Shown: positions 1 to 8,983, counted from the first letter of the stretch. The stretch is 64,000 bases of DNA from Litorimonas sp. (GCA_029936425.1 JAPYSU010000005.1:1-64000), one strand, 5' to 3'. Numbers and translations are program-made. Notes: generated by a model not told the origin, from the letters alone.

Positions 1-25
1 AAGGCCGCTGCGATATAAACCGCCG

Positions 26-90
26 CCGCGTGGTGAGAGCCGCGTAAAACATATTTCCCTTTGGTCTCCATCGCGGAGATCACCACGCGG
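26..90. repeat. Nested inverted repeat / structured RNA candidate
   Basis: An 11-bp perfect inverted repeat (CCGCGTGGTGA at 26-36, TCACCACGCGG at 80-90) encloses a second 5-bp pair (CCGCG 40-44, CGCGG 72-76), leaving a 27-base loop. No convincing gene covers it. A minus-strand frame is open through it to the left edge, but it has no clear start or recognised domain. It could be a small structured RNA, a leader of a gene beyond the left edge, or an interspersed palindrome. The function is unknown. Confidence 0.4.
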
Positions 91-183
91 GCTGTCCACT
101 TTAATTGGAAACCGTGAGAAAGGCTCAGCACTTGATGGCGAGCGGGAGAAATCGCATGCGTAAAAAACAAATGAACACATTAT

Positions 184-310
184 CCTGTCATTCCGCACAA
201 GGCCGATAGGCCGCAGATGCGGAAGGTCGAGAGGTTGTGAGCCCTCTCTAAGTCAGTCCGCAATTTCTCGATCTTCCGCATCTTCGCTTCGCTACGTGCG
301 GAATGACAGG
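184..310. repeat. Long imperfect palindromic element
   Basis: The outer arms are a perfect 15-bp inverted repeat (CCTGTCATTCCGCAC at 184-198, GTGCGGAATGACAGG at 296-310). The inner arms at 216-231 and 267-282 pair at 15 of 16 positions, so most of the 127 bp can fold into one long hairpin. A partial relative with the same CGGAATGACA end lies at 347-370. This looks like an interspersed palindromic repeat of the kind scattered between genes in proteobacteria; no transposase is present. Apart from this element and the hairpin at 26-90, nothing gene-like is seen in 1-448. Confidence 0.65.
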
Positions 311-448
311 AATAGGAGAGGTTAGTGCATCCAAACTCAACGCCGCTTTGCTTCGCGCCCCGGAATGACAATGAAAGAGAGAGAGTAATTCTATCACGAC
401 TGACCAACAATCATTTCCGTTTTCTTTCAAACCCGTTATGACGGCCCT

Positions 449-1213
449 ATGAAAATACTTCTGACAAATGATGACGGCGTACATGCCGAAGGCCTGGCCG
501 TGCTTCGCAAAATAGCGGCCAAACTCTCTGACGATGTGTGGGTTTGCGCGCCGGATACAGAACAGTCTGCGGCCTCTCGCGGGGTGTCGCTCCATAACCC
601 TGTCCGCCTGAGAAAACTCGAAGACCGCGTCTTTTCCGTGAGCGGCACGCCGACCGATAGTGTTATCCTGGCCATGAAAGATCTCATGCCCGACAGCCCG
701 CCTGACCTTCTCCTCTCCGGCGTAAACCGGGGGCAGAATATGGCCGAAGACGTGACCTTCTCCGGAACGGTGGCCGGGGCGTTACAGGGGATGCAAATGG
801 GCATTCCGTCTATCGCCTTGTCTTTGGCGCGCGGGTTTCAGGGCGCATCGAGCCTGCCTTGGGACACGGCTGAAGCCCACGGCCCGGATGTGGTGCGAAA
901 GCTTTTGGACGCGGGTTGGCCCAAAGCCGTCGTGCCCAATGTCAATTTTCCCGACACGCCCGTCGACGGTGTCAAAGGCATTCAGATCACGCGACAGGGC
1001 CATCGGGACTTTCAAATGTCAGGCGTTGATAAAAGAGATCATCCGCGCGGCGGACATTATTTCTGGTTGACCTATGGCGCGAAGAAATCAAACCCGCCAT
1101 CCGGAACGGATCTACGCGCTATCTATGACGGTTATATTTCCGTGACGCCTCTACATACCGACCTGACCCATTTCGAAGCCTTGGATGATATGTCCCGTAA
1201 ATTCGGCGATTAG
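449..1213 (+). CDS. surE: 5'/3'-nucleotidase SurE
   Basis: SurE is a metal-dependent phosphatase that dephosphorylates nucleoside 5'- and 3'-monophosphates and is linked to stationary-phase survival. The 254-residue product has the family length. It begins MKILLTNDDG, whose two aspartates bind the divalent metal, continues with the S-A-A-S-R-G segment near residues 40-45, and has the S-G-V-N-R-G-Q-N motif near 90-97 that supplies the conserved asparagine. It lies 18 bp upstream of pcm, the usual partner of surE, and the two are probably cotranscribed. Confidence 0.96.
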   Translation: MKILLTNDDGVHAEGLAVLRKIAAKLSDDVWVCAPDTEQSAASRGVSLHNPVRLRKLEDRVFSVSGTPTDSVILAMKDLMPDSPPDLLLSGVNRGQNMAEDVTFSGTVAGALQGMQMGIPSIALSLARGFQGASSLPWDTAEAHGPDVVRKLLDAGWPKAVVPNVNFPDTPVDGVKGIQITRQGHRDFQMSGVDKRDHPRGGHYFWLTYGAKKSNPPSGTDLRAIYDGYISVTPLHTDLTHFEALDDMSRKFGD

Positions 1214-1231
1214 GAGAGGGCAGGGCTGAGC

Positions 1232-1855
1232 ATGTTCGATCCGGGCTTGATAGATATGGTCATGCGCCTGCGCGGCAAGGGCATTTCCGATAATAACGTC
1301 TTACGCGCCGTTGAGCAGACGCCCCGCATTCGCTTTGTCGGGGAGGGAAATGCCGAGAAAGCTTACGACGAACAAAAGCTCCCGATTTCCTGCGGTCAGA
1401 CGATTTCTGCGCCTTGGGTAACGGCCTTGATGATTCAGATGCTGCGGGTCAGCAAAGGCCATAAGGTTCTCGAAATTGGCTCCGGCAGCGGATATCAAAC
1501 GGCTATTCTCGCGCGGCTTTGCAGGCGGGTCTATGCCGTTGAGCGGTATAAACAACTTATCAGCGAAGCCGAAACACGTTTCAAAAATCTGGACGTTCGA
1601 AACACGGTCATTCGACATGGGGACGGGCGTTATGGCTGGGCCGGACAGGCGCCTTTCGAACGTATCATTCTGGGTTGCGCCACCCGCGCCGCGCCGCCCA
1701 TGCTCCTGGAGCAACTTGCCCCCGGCGGAGAAATGATTGCTGTGGTGGATGAACAGCTTATGCGCTATACCAAAGCGCGGTCTGTGGTCAGCGAAGAAAC
1801 GCTCATGCCGCTCAAGCTGGATATGATCGAGCCGGGGAAATCGAGAACTTTATAA
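1232..1855 (+). CDS. pcm: Protein-L-isoaspartate O-methyltransferase
   Basis: Pcm uses S-adenosylmethionine to methylate isoaspartyl residues in aged proteins so that normal aspartyl bonds can re-form. The 207-residue product shows the family SAM-binding loop VLEIGSGSGYQTA near residues 74-86 and the upstream Q-T-I-S-A-P-W segment that contacts the substrate; most relatives have H in place of W. A GGAGAGGG-like ribosome site lies just upstream. It follows surE with a short gap and precedes a VOC gene by 10 bp. Confidence 0.95.
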   Translation: MFDPGLIDMVMRLRGKGISDNNVLRAVEQTPRIRFVGEGNAEKAYDEQKLPISCGQTISAPWVTALMIQMLRVSKGHKVLEIGSGSGYQTAILARLCRRVYAVERYKQLISEAETRFKNLDVRNTVIRHGDGRYGWAGQAPFERIILGCATRAAPPMLLEQLAPGGEMIAVVDEQLMRYTKARSVVSEETLMPLKLDMIEPGKSRTL

Positions 1856-1865
1856 GAGACAGAAA

Positions 1866-2219
1866 ATGACCAACCTACATCACGGCTTTAATTATATTGA
1901 ACTCCCATCGACCTCGAATGCGGCAATGAAAAAATTCTATGGCACGGTGTTTGGGTGGACGTTTCAGGACTGGGGCGACACCTATGTCGCTATTCATGGT
2001 TCAGGGGTTGAAGGCGGATTTGACCAAGCCAGTGATAGAAACCCCTCTGCGGACGGGCCACTCGTTATTTTATTTTCAAATGATTTGGGCGCCACGAAAT
2101 CCGCCGTTCTAGCGGCGGGCGGGGATGTTTCAGTCGATACCTATAGCTTTCCAGGCGGGCAGCGGTTTCATTTTAAAGACCCCAGCGGAAATGAATTGGC
2201 CGTATGGACACCGGCGTAA
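1866..2219 (+). CDS. VOC (glyoxalase/bleomycin-resistance fold) protein
   Basis: The 117-residue protein is a single vicinal-oxygen-chelate domain. The N-terminal strand F-N-Y-I-E-L-P-S, the F-Y-G-T-V-F-G-W helix region and the C-terminal F-K-D-P-S-G-N-E-L-A-V-W strand are the hallmarks of the glyoxalase/dioxygenase superfamily. The substrate cannot be told from sequence, since members range from lyases to metal-free binding proteins. It overlaps msrA by 16 bp, so the two are likely translationally coupled. Confidence 0.85.
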   Translation: MTNLHHGFNYIELPSTSNAAMKKFYGTVFGWTFQDWGDTYVAIHGSGVEGGFDQASDRNPSADGPLVILFSNDLGATKSAVLAAGGDVSVDTYSFPGGQRFHFKDPSGNELAVWTPA

Positions 2220-2695
2220 ATATTATCGGATTTGGCGGTGGGTGCCATTGGTGCACCGAAGCTGTCTTTCAGACATTGCGCGGCGTAAAATCGGTAGAGC
2301 AGGGCTTTATCAAGAGCGATCCGCCCCATGACAGCTGGTCGGAAGCGGTTCGCATAAATTTCGATCCTGAAATTATTCCGCTCCCCGTCTTGGTGGCTAT
2401 TCATCTTCGCACCCATTCCAGCCAGTCCAATCATACATTTCGAGGCAAATATCGGAGCGCGGTTTACGTTGTGAGCAAATCTCAAAAGACGGCCGTAGAC
2501 GCCATTTTGAAAGACGAGCAGATGGAGTTTGACAATCCGCTCGTGACCCATGTCTTGCCTCTCAAAGAGTTCAAATCGTCGCCTGACGTTTTCAAGGATT
2601 ACTATAAAACAGATCCGGAGAGACCTTTCTGCAAGGCCTATATCGATCCGAAGCTGACCAAACTCCGCAGAGATTATGCAAATTATTTGTCTTGA
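2204..2695 (+). CDS. msrA: Peptide-methionine (S)-S-oxide reductase
   Basis: MsrA reduces methionine-S-sulfoxide in proteins and free amino acid. The 163-residue sequence has the G-G-C-H-W-C-T-E active-site motif near residues 12-19, where Cys14 in the family pattern G-C-F-W is the catalytic thiol, and the C-terminal P-F-C-K-A-Y-I-D-P-K segment with a candidate resolving cysteine. The middle is more divergent than in the best-known MsrA proteins, but length and motif order fit. It overlaps the preceding VOC gene and converges on the next gene. Confidence 0.9.
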   Translation: MDTGVNIIGFGGGCHWCTEAVFQTLRGVKSVEQGFIKSDPPHDSWSEAVRINFDPEIIPLPVLVAIHLRTHSSQSNHTFRGKYRSAVYVVSKSQKTAVDAILKDEQMEFDNPLVTHVLPLKEFKSSPDVFKDYYKTDPERPFCKAYIDPKLTKLRRDYANYLS

Positions 2696-2955
2696 ACGTC
2701 CAAGCCCAGAACGAAATCAATCACTTTCTGTTTCGGCATTTCACAGGGGTTTAACTTCGCGCCGCTCTCCAGCCGATAAAGGTTGAGACTGATATGATCG
2801 GCCCCGCCAAGTTCTTCGGCATAGAGCCAGCCGCGTTTTCCGTCAGGCGAGGCGGTTCGCGTCACCCCGTAGCGCAGATTTTGATAAAGACCTTCAAAGC
2901 TGCCAAGGGGCAGGGCGTCATATCGGGCCAAAAAACTGTCCAGGTCAGGGATCAT
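2683..2955 (-). CDS. Small uncharacterised protein
   Basis: A 90-residue protein I do not recognise. It starts M-I-P-D-L-D-S-F, is predicted soluble, and has an acidic and aromatic central part. The start at 2955 is chosen because an AAGG ribosome site lies about 8 bp upstream; a longer frame reaches a TTG at 2991 but has no such site. It converges on msrA with a 13-bp overlap of the two 3' ends. Codon use looks like that of its neighbours, which supports a real gene. No function is proposed. Confidence 0.65.
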   Translation of the reverse strand: MIPDLDSFLARYDALPLGSFEGLYQNLRYGVTRTASPDGKRGWLYAEELGGADHISLNLYRLESGAKLNPCEMPKQKVIDFVLGLDVQDK

Positions 2956-3033
2956 AAGAGACACCTTAAGCAAAGCCTTGTGAAAACCCAACTTTCGTCA
3001 TGTTTAAGACGGCAAGAAGCATGAGAAAGCCCT

Positions 3034-3876
3034 ATGTCGTTCCAGCCTAAAGTCTTTCTTCATAAGCAGCGCGCCGCCCTTCATTCCAGATTTGTCTCGG
3101 GGTGGAAAAGTCAGGCGCTGTTCGAATTTATAACCTTCGGAATAAAACAGGCCTGGGCGTGTTTGTTTGGCGGGTTGATGCTGGCCCTCTTGCTCGGCAC
3201 ATTCCTGTTCTATCCGGCAGAGGCTGCGCTCTCGCGATATGACTTTATCACCCTGTCAGCCATTGCCATTCAAGTCCTCATGCTGGCCCTCAAATTGGAA
3301 AGCTGGGAAGAGGCGAGGGTGATCTTCGTATTCCATATCGTCGGGACGGTCATGGAAATATTCAAAGTCCATATGGGGTCATGGCTTTATCCCGAGGCGA
3401 GCATTTTAAACATTGCGGGTGTGCCGCTTTTTTCCGGTTTCATGTATGCTTGCGTCGGAAGTTACCTCGCCCGGGTCTGGCGCATTTTCGATTTTAAATT
3501 TGATCGGTTCCCGAGCTTGAAATGGCAAGGTTTGCTGGCCGTCCTCATTTATCTGAATTTCTTCACCCATCATTTCGGACCGGATATCCGCCTCGCCTTG
3601 TTCATAGGCTCAGCAATTCTATACGGTCCGGCCATGGTCTGGTTTCGAGCGGATGAAGAACACCGTCCCATGCCGCTTTTGATAGGGCTCGTCCTCGTGG
3701 CGCTCTTTATCTGGTTTGCCGAAAATCTGGGGACCTTTGCCAAAGCCTGGACATATCCCAATCAGGATGCGGGCTGGCAAATGGTGAGCTTTGCCAAGCT
3801 CGGCTCCTGGTATCTCCTGATGATCATCAGCTTTGTTCTGGTCGCGGCGATACATGGAAATAATGGGAAAAATTGA
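3034..3876 (+). CDS. DUF817 integral membrane protein
   Basis: The 280-residue protein has about eight hydrophobic segments spread through its length and matches the DUF817 (YoaT-like) pattern, with the conserved region H-I-V-G-T-V-M-E-I-F-K-V-H-M-G-S-W near residues 105-120 and N-F-F-T-H-H-F near 175. It is expected in the cytoplasmic membrane. The family has no established biochemical role. It stands alone between convergent genes. Confidence 0.85.
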   Translation: MSFQPKVFLHKQRAALHSRFVSGWKSQALFEFITFGIKQAWACLFGGLMLALLLGTFLFYPAEAALSRYDFITLSAIAIQVLMLALKLESWEEARVIFVFHIVGTVMEIFKVHMGSWLYPEASILNIAGVPLFSGFMYACVGSYLARVWRIFDFKFDRFPSLKWQGLLAVLIYLNFFTHHFGPDIRLALFIGSAILYGPAMVWFRADEEHRPMPLLIGLVLVALFIWFAENLGTFAKAWTYPNQDAGWQMVSFAKLGSWYLLMIISFVLVAAIHGNNGKN

Positions 3877-3887
3877 TACCACCATGA

Positions 3888-4724
3888 CTACCATTTATTC
3901 GTGTCGAATTTTCGAGAGATACTGAAAGCCGCGAAAAGGCCGTTATCAGATCCATCACTTGCGTTCAGGATAGGGCTGTCCAGCGTATCATTTGCGAACC
4001 AGCGATAGCCGCCAATGAAACTGACAGCATATCTATCCTGAATTTCAATCCAACTAAGAATATTTAAGGAGTAGGCATAAAAGCCGGCATCCGCCTCGTA
4101 AGGACTAAGGCCGGAGGTTGCAGACTGCGCATTTGTGACGCTGAAAAAACTATCATTATGCGTGTTATCGGCCCAACTGACCGTGGCAGAGGGCTGAATT
4201 GCAAATTTCCCCGCTCTGTAGAAGGTCCCAACCGACGCATCGGCGGTGAACCCATCATGGCCACTGAGTATATCCTGCCCTGCGTCAAGACGCAGACCAA
4301 TCGGTCCGATTGTACTTCGAACATAGCCGCCGAGAACGGCGCTGCCGTCGACATCGTCAAAGCCGTTGAGGTTTGGGCTATCATTCGAGTCTCTTCCGCC
4401 CTGATACGCTATGCTAGGCCCGGCCCGCAGAGACCATTTTCCAAACCCTTGTCCCGTGCCAGTTTCGATTAAGCGGTAGGATAGATTGGTTCCAATGAGG
4501 TCGAAACCTTTGACATTTTGAAAGCTGAGATAGGGGAGTAAATGCGTTTCCTCATCTGCCGAACCAAGATATTCGGAATTAATAAAAACAGATGCGCCAA
4601 TATAGCCCGTTCCGTCGTTCGAAGAGGCTAGCTCCGAAGGAGTCTGGGCGTGAGCAGTTGCGAAACTCATTCCGATTAAAGGGAGCGAAAAGGAAAATAG
4701 AGCGCGAGAAATACGGTACTTCAT
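3888..4724 (-). CDS. MipA/OmpV family outer-membrane protein
   Basis: A 278-residue protein with an N-terminal signal peptide (M-K-Y-R-I-S-R then a hydrophobic stretch ending A-H-A-Q). Alternating beta-strand-like segments and a terminal aromatic-rich strand follow, as in the MipA/OmpV family of outer-membrane beta-barrels. Members are involved in scaffolding of murein enzymes or in porin-like functions, but the exact role here cannot be read. The start at 4724 is preferred over an upstream one at 4796 because the signal peptide begins here. Confidence 0.82.
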   Translation of the reverse strand: MKYRISRALFSFSLPLIGMSFATAHAQTPSELASSNDGTGYIGASVFINSEYLGSADEETHLLPYLSFQNVKGFDLIGTNLSYRLIETGTGQGFGKWSLRAGPSIAYQGGRDSNDSPNLNGFDDVDGSAVLGGYVRSTIGPIGLRLDAGQDILSGHDGFTADASVGTFYRAGKFAIQPSATVSWADNTHNDSFFSVTNAQSATSGLSPYEADAGFYAYSLNILSWIEIQDRYAVSFIGGYRWFANDTLDSPILNASDGSDNGLFAAFSISRKFDTNKW

Positions 4725-4780
4725 GGGAAGCTGATAAAAGAGAGTTGTGTCACAGGCGAGTGACAAAGTTGCGAGATTAC

Positions 4781-4807
4781 AAAAAAAGCCCACCAAAAGG
4801 TGGGCTT
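4781..4807 (-). terminator. Rho-independent terminator of icd
   Basis: Read on the minus strand, AGCCCACC, a four-base loop and GGTGGGCT form an 8-bp perfect stem followed by a run of seven T. It lies just beyond the icd stop codon and upstream of the MipA-like gene on the same strand, separating the two transcripts. Confidence 0.9.
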
Positions 4808-4832
4808 GAAGTCTTGGAAAAGGTTTTTTGCT

Positions 4833-6044
4833 TTACGTCATTTTCCGTTCAAAGTTTTCAGCGATGGCTTCGAGATAGCCTTCTGTTGTAAGCCAGCCTT
4901 GCTGATCCCCAACGAGGAGTGCGAGGTCTTTCGTCATCTGACCGCCTTCGACAGTTTCTATAACAGTCTTTTCAAGGTTGGTCGCGAATTTCACAAGCGC
5001 TTCGTTGTCGTCTAGTTTGCCGCGGTGAGCGAGGCCCCGTGTCCAGGCAAAGATAGACGCTGTAGAGTTCGTTGACGTCGCTTCACCTTTCTGGTGATTA
5101 CGATAGTGGCGGGTCACCGTGCCGTGAGCCGCTTCCGCTTCCATTGTTTTTCCATCTGGAGTCAGGAGGAAAGACGTCATCAGGCCAAGAGAACCAAAGC
5201 CTTGCGCCACCGTATCGGATTGTACGTCGCCGTCATAATTTTTACAGGCCCAGATATAACCGCCGGACCATTTCATAGCCGCCGCGACCATGTCATCGAT
5301 GAGGCGATGTTGATATTCGCCTCCAAACTCGGCAAACTTATCCGCAAATTCTGCGTCGAAAATTTCCTGGAAGATATCTTTAAAACGTCCGTCATATTTT
5401 TTCAGGATTGTGTTTTTTGTGGACATGTAAACAGGCCATTTGCGCTGCACGCCATAGTTAAAGCAGGCGCGGGCAAAATCACGGATAGAGGCGTCGAGGT
5501 TATACATTCCCATGGCAACACCGGCTTCCGGGAAGTCATAGATTTCTTTTTCAATCTTGTCGCCGTCTTCACCTTCCCAGGTCATTTTCAACTTACCTTT
5601 GCCGGGGACGAGGAAGTCTGTGGCTTTATACTGATCACCAAAAGCGTGACGGCCAATAACGATAGGCTGAGTCCATCCAGGGACGAGGCGAGGGACGTTG
5701 CTACAGATGATAGGCTCGCGGAAAACTACGCCGCCAAGAATGTTACGGATTGTGCCGTTTGGAGAGACCCACATCTTTTTCAGGTCAAATTCTTCAACGC
5801 GTTGCTCGTCTGGTGTAATCGTCGCGCATTTGACGCCGACATTGTACTTTTTGATGGCATTGGCGGCATCTACGGTAATCTGGTCATCCGTGGCATCACG
5901 GCTTTGGATGGACAAATCATAGTCAAGAAGTTCGATATCCAGATAAGGATGAATGAGACGTTCTTTAATCATGTCCCAGATGATGCGTGTCATCTCGTCG
6001 CCATTCATGTCGACAACGGGATTATTTACCTTGATTTTAGCCAT
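4833..6044 (-). CDS. icd: Isocitrate dehydrogenase, NADP-dependent
   Basis: Catalyses oxidative decarboxylation of isocitrate to 2-oxoglutarate in the TCA cycle. The 403-residue length and the opening [16 protein letters not shown] identify the homodimeric type II (eukaryote-like) subfamily usual in Alphaproteobacteria. The substrate-binding segment S-P-N-G-T-I-R-N and the nucleotide-binding [10 protein letters not shown] motif are present. An AGAGG ribosome site precedes the ATG by about 6 bp. It has its own terminator and appears monocistronic. Confidence 0.97.
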   Translation of the reverse strand: MAKIKVNNPVVDMNGDEMTRIIWDMIKERLIHPYLDIELLDYDLSIQSRDATDDQITVDAANAIKKYNVGVKCATITPDEQRVEEFDLKKMWVSPNGTIRNILGGVVFREPIICSNVPRLVPGWTQPIVIGRHAFGDQYKATDFLVPGKGKLKMTWEGEDGDKIEKEIYDFPEAGVAMGMYNLDASIRDFARACFNYGVQRKWPVYMSTKNTILKKYDGRFKDIFQEIFDAEFADKFAEFGGEYQHRLIDDMVAAAMKWSGGYIWACKNYDGDVQSDTVAQGFGSLGLMTSFLLTPDGKTMEAEAAHGTVTRHYRNHQKGEATSTNSTASIFAWTRGLAHRGKLDDNEALVKFATNLEKTVIETVEGGQMTKDLALLVGDQQGWLTTEGYLEAIAENFERKMT

Positions 6045-6123
6045 AATTACCTCTGTAAGCGGTTCGTAATGTGTGAATTTGCGCCGCGTTTAGCACCAGC
6101 GCCTTAAAGTTTAAAGTGATTAG

Positions 6124-6930
6124 ATGGGTAAAACCACCAAAGACCAGTTGGGGAACTTGATTGAGCGGGATGAAAGCCGTCCACCGCCCTCGGTTATCCT
6201 TGTTCGGCCACAGCTCGGCGAAAATATTGGCGCGGCTTGCCGCTGCATGCTGAATTTCGGTTTAACTGATTTGCGTCTGGTGGCACCGCGAGACGGCTGG
6301 CCGAACCCCGCTGCCGAGCCAATGGCCGCAGGGGCGTTTGATGTCTTGAATAATGCGTCTGTCTTTGAAACTACCGAAGAAGCTGTGGCTGACCTCAAAT
6401 TTGTGCTGGCCGCCACGGCGCGCCGCAGAGAATTAGAAATCCCCGTCATCGGGACTGATGACATCGGACCTAAGCTACGGGGCCTCAGCGAATCTGGCTT
6501 GCCGACGGGTATTCTGTTCGGGCCGGAGAAAGCCGGGCTGACCAATGCCGATACAGTTCTAGCCGATGCGATTCTCACCTATCCTGTTAATCCGGCATTT
6601 CAGTCCCTGAATCTGGCACAGGCCGTCAATATCTTCGCCTATATTTGGGCGAATTCCGTTCACCAGAATATTCCCGAAGTGTTCAATCGTGCGATTAGCG
6701 ACGCGGCTCCGAAACAGGACCTCACGGGTTTGTTTGAACACCTTGAAGAGGAATTGGAGCGCGCTGGTTTTTTCTTCCCGGAGTCTAAACGCGCCTTGAT
6801 GGCGCAAAACATCCGCGCCCCGTTGACGCGGGCCAAGATGACCGTGCAAGAAGTGCGCACTTTCAGAGGGATTGTAAAAGCTCTTGCAGAGGGACGCGGT
6901 AAGGCCCGCGTAGAGAGAGACAAGTCATGA
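6124..6930 (+). CDS. trmJ: tRNA/rRNA 2'-O-methyltransferase, TrmJ/SpoU type
   Basis: A SPOUT-class RNA ribose methyltransferase. The conserved blocks are V-R-P-Q-L-G-E-N-I-G-A-A-C-R near residues 28-41, L-F-G-P-E-K-A-G-L-T near 127-136 and S-L-N-L-A-Q-A-V near 160, which build the knotted SAM-binding site. The 268-residue length with a C-terminal helical extension fits TrmJ, which modifies position 32 of tRNA; another SpoU target cannot be excluded. It overlaps the next small membrane-protein gene by 4 bp. Confidence 0.88.
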   Translation: MGKTTKDQLGNLIERDESRPPPSVILVRPQLGENIGAACRCMLNFGLTDLRLVAPRDGWPNPAAEPMAAGAFDVLNNASVFETTEEAVADLKFVLAATARRRELEIPVIGTDDIGPKLRGLSESGLPTGILFGPEKAGLTNADTVLADAILTYPVNPAFQSLNLAQAVNIFAYIWANSVHQNIPEVFNRAISDAAPKQDLTGLFEHLEEELERAGFFFPESKRALMAQNIRAPLTRAKMTVQEVRTFRGIVKALAEGRGKARVERDKS

Positions 6931-7217
6931 AATATCTAGGCTATTTATTGATTATCCTCACGGCAGTCGCCGGGTTTTTAAAGTGGCCCTGGATATTGAT
7001 TTTTGTGTTTGCGGCTGTGTCGACCTTTGCTTTCGCTAAGGTCAGGCGCGACGCTCTAAAGAACACGCCAATGGCGCCGGATCAGAATATGATTCTCGAC
7101 GGAGCTTTTTTGTTCTTCGGCCAAACTCTGATTATGCTCGTGGCTTATTTGCTAGGCGTTTTTGCCGCTGCGCCGACCGGTGAGCTATTTATGAAATTTA
7201 TTAGCGGACAAGGATAG
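6927..7217 (+). CDS. Small membrane protein
   Basis: A 96-residue protein with two adjacent hydrophobic segments near residues 3-36 and a third near 61-82, joined by a short basic and polar stretch. I do not recognise a family. Its ATG overlaps the trmJ stop codon (ATGA), indicating translational coupling, so it is probably made together with the methyltransferase. No enzymatic motif is visible. Confidence 0.7.
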   Translation: MKYLGYLLIILTAVAGFLKWPWILIFVFAAVSTFAFAKVRRDALKNTPMAPDQNMILDGAFLFFGQTLIMLVAYLLGVFAAAPTGELFMKFISGQG

Positions 7218-7226
7218 CGCGCAAGT

Positions 7227-8147
7227 TTATTGAGGCCGGGTCTTCTTCACGCGCCGATTATTGCTCCAGGCGTCATAAGAGAAAATGGCGACCCCTACCC
7301 AGATGAACGCAAAGCAGATCGCATGGGCAAAGGTAAATATTTCTCCGAAATAAAGTCCGCAGAAAAACTGAAGCGTGGGTCCAATAAATTGTAAAAATCC
7401 GAGCGTCGACAAACGCAGGCGCCGCGCGGCAAAGGCGAAGGCGAGCAGGGGCAGGACGGTGAGCGGTCCTGAAAATAGAATAAGGGTTTGAAGACTTGGT
7501 GCCGCGAGTTCCAGCTGCAGGGGCGAAGCTTGCCGCAAATATAAAAGGAAAAAGAGCGCGGGCAGCAGAAGCAACATTGTCTCAATAAAGAGACCGGGCA
7601 TCGCGCCGATTTCCACATATTTGCGGATGACGCCGTAAATCGTAAAGCTGGTCGCCAATATCAACGCAATTGCCGGGAAGACGCCGCCGTAAACCGTAAG
7701 TATGGCAACGCCGATTAAAGCCAGAATGACCGCAAAACCCTGAAGCCGCGAGAGTTTCTCACTAAAAAATATTACCCCGACGAGAACATACATGAGCGGG
7801 TTGATGTAATATCCGAGGCTTGCCTGGAACACCTGTTCCTGTTGTATCGCAAATATATAGACGCCCCAGTTAAAGGCCAATGCGACAGCCGCAAAAAGTA
7901 GGAGCAAGATAGTTTTCGGGCTCTTGAGAGCTCTGACCACGTCTCCGACCTGCTTACGAAACAAGATAATGAGCAAGCCGAAAGGCACAGCAAACAAAAT
8001 ACGGTAAGCTACAAACTCTGCCGGCGGGACAGTATGCGTTGCCTTGAAATAGAAAGGAAAAAGACCCCACATCGTGTAGGCCGCGATGCCGGCGAATAAA
8101 CCCCGGCGCGCGAGATCTGAGGCTGTATTGTTTTGCGAACTTACCAT
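7227..8147 (-). CDS. rarD: RarD/EamA-type transporter
   Basis: The 306-residue protein contains ten predicted transmembrane helices in two EamA repeats. The N-terminal segment G-L-F-A-G-I-A-A-Y-T-M-W-G-L-F-P-F-Y-F-K is the RarD signature. Family members are drug/metabolite-superfamily permeases; the chloramphenicol-related name is historical and the substrate here is unknown. It is transcribed divergently from rpsD. Confidence 0.9.
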   Translation of the reverse strand: MVSSQNNTASDLARRGLFAGIAAYTMWGLFPFYFKATHTVPPAEFVAYRILFAVPFGLLIILFRKQVGDVVRALKSPKTILLLLFAAVALAFNWGVYIFAIQQEQVFQASLGYYINPLMYVLVGVIFFSEKLSRLQGFAVILALIGVAILTVYGGVFPAIALILATSFTIYGVIRKYVEIGAMPGLFIETMLLLLPALFFLLYLRQASPLQLELAAPSLQTLILFSGPLTVLPLLAFAFAARRLRLSTLGFLQFIGPTLQFFCGLYFGEIFTFAHAICFAFIWVGVAIFSYDAWSNNRRVKKTRPQ

Positions 8148-8287
8148 AAACTGCGATTGTCACAGGGTCTGGGGTAAAACAATCTCTATCTTTGCAAGTC
8201 AGAGCTTTGATTTTGCAAGGCGGCGGCCTGAAAAGGCTGGTTGACTTGATCAAATCAGACGCTAAAAGCCCCGACTTATCACGGGTG

Positions 8288-8345
8288 AGTGTGGTGCCGC
8301 CGTTGAAATCGCTATCCGAATTGGTTGGATATGCCGAGCCACACT
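8288..8345 (+). promoter_or_regulatory. Foldable leader upstream of rpsD
   Basis: A 7-bp perfect inverted repeat (AGTGTGG 8288-8294, CCACACT 8339-8345) encloses a smaller hairpin (TATCC 8313-8317, GGATA 8327-8331). It ends about 20 bases before the rpsD ATG. Ribosomal protein S4 represses its own mRNA in several bacteria, so this may be an autoregulatory leader. That role is an inference from position and fold only. Confidence 0.4.
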
Positions 8346-8365
8346 AAATGAAAGAGTATAAACGC

Positions 8366-8983
8366 ATGTCTAAGCGTAATTCAGCTAAATATAAAATCGA
8401 TCGCCGTATGGGCGAAAACATTTGGGGTCGCCCCAAGTCACCAGTCAACAAGCGCGCCTACGGTCCGGGTCAACATGGCCAAAACCGCCGCGGTAAAATG
8501 TCTGACTTCGGTACGCAGCTCCGCGCCAAGCAAAAGCTCAAAGGCTATTACGGCAATATTCTGGAAAAACAGTTCCGCCGGACTTATGATCAAGCGACAC
8601 GCATGAAGGGCGATGCCTCTGAAAATCTGATTGGTCTGCTAGAATGCCGTCTCGATGCGATTGTTTATCGCGCGAAATTTGTACCAACGGTCTTTTCTGC
8701 CCGTCAATTCGTCAATCACGGTCATGTTCTTGTAAACGGCAAGAAGGTAAATATCCCTTCATACCGTTGCAAAGTTGGTGATGTCATTGAAGTCCGCGAA
8801 AAGTCACGCACAATGGCTTTGGTTCTGGAAGCTCTTGAAAGTGCCGAGCGCGAACTTCCTGATTATATCAGTGTAGATCCGAAAGCGATGCAGGCAACTT
8901 TCGCACGTGTTCCAAGTTTTGACGAAGTGCCTTATCCGGTTGTAATGGAGCCAAACCTCGTTGTGGAATTCTACTCTCGCTAA
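8366..8983 (+). CDS. rpsD: 30S ribosomal protein S4
   Basis: S4 binds 16S rRNA early in 30S assembly. The 205-residue product starts [14 protein letters not shown] and carries the S4 RNA-binding domain with [10 protein letters not shown] and [13 protein letters not shown]. The start at 8366 is chosen over an in-frame ATG at 8348 because alphaproteobacterial S4 begins M-S-K-R and an AAAGAG site is correctly spaced. It is monocistronic, with a terminator immediately downstream. Confidence 0.97.
   Translation: MSKRNSAKYKIDRRMGENIWGRPKSPVNKRAYGPGQHGQNRRGKMSDFGTQLRAKQKLKGYYGNILEKQFRRTYDQATRMKGDASENLIGLLECRLDAIVYRAKFVPTVFSARQFVNHGHVLVNGKKVNIPSYRCKVGDVIEVREKSRTMALVLEALESAERELPDYISVDPKAMQATFARVPSFDEVPYPVVMEPNLVVEFYSR

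Noticed and set aside
1..180. Minus-strand frames open to the left edge
   Set aside because: Two frames are open, but neither has a convincing start with ribosome site or a recognisable domain, and the region is dominated by an inverted repeat. Sequence beyond the edge is needed.
5094..6107. 337-residue plus-strand open frame
   Set aside because: It is antisense to icd across its whole length, has no ribosome site and no domain; a shadow of a conserved gene.
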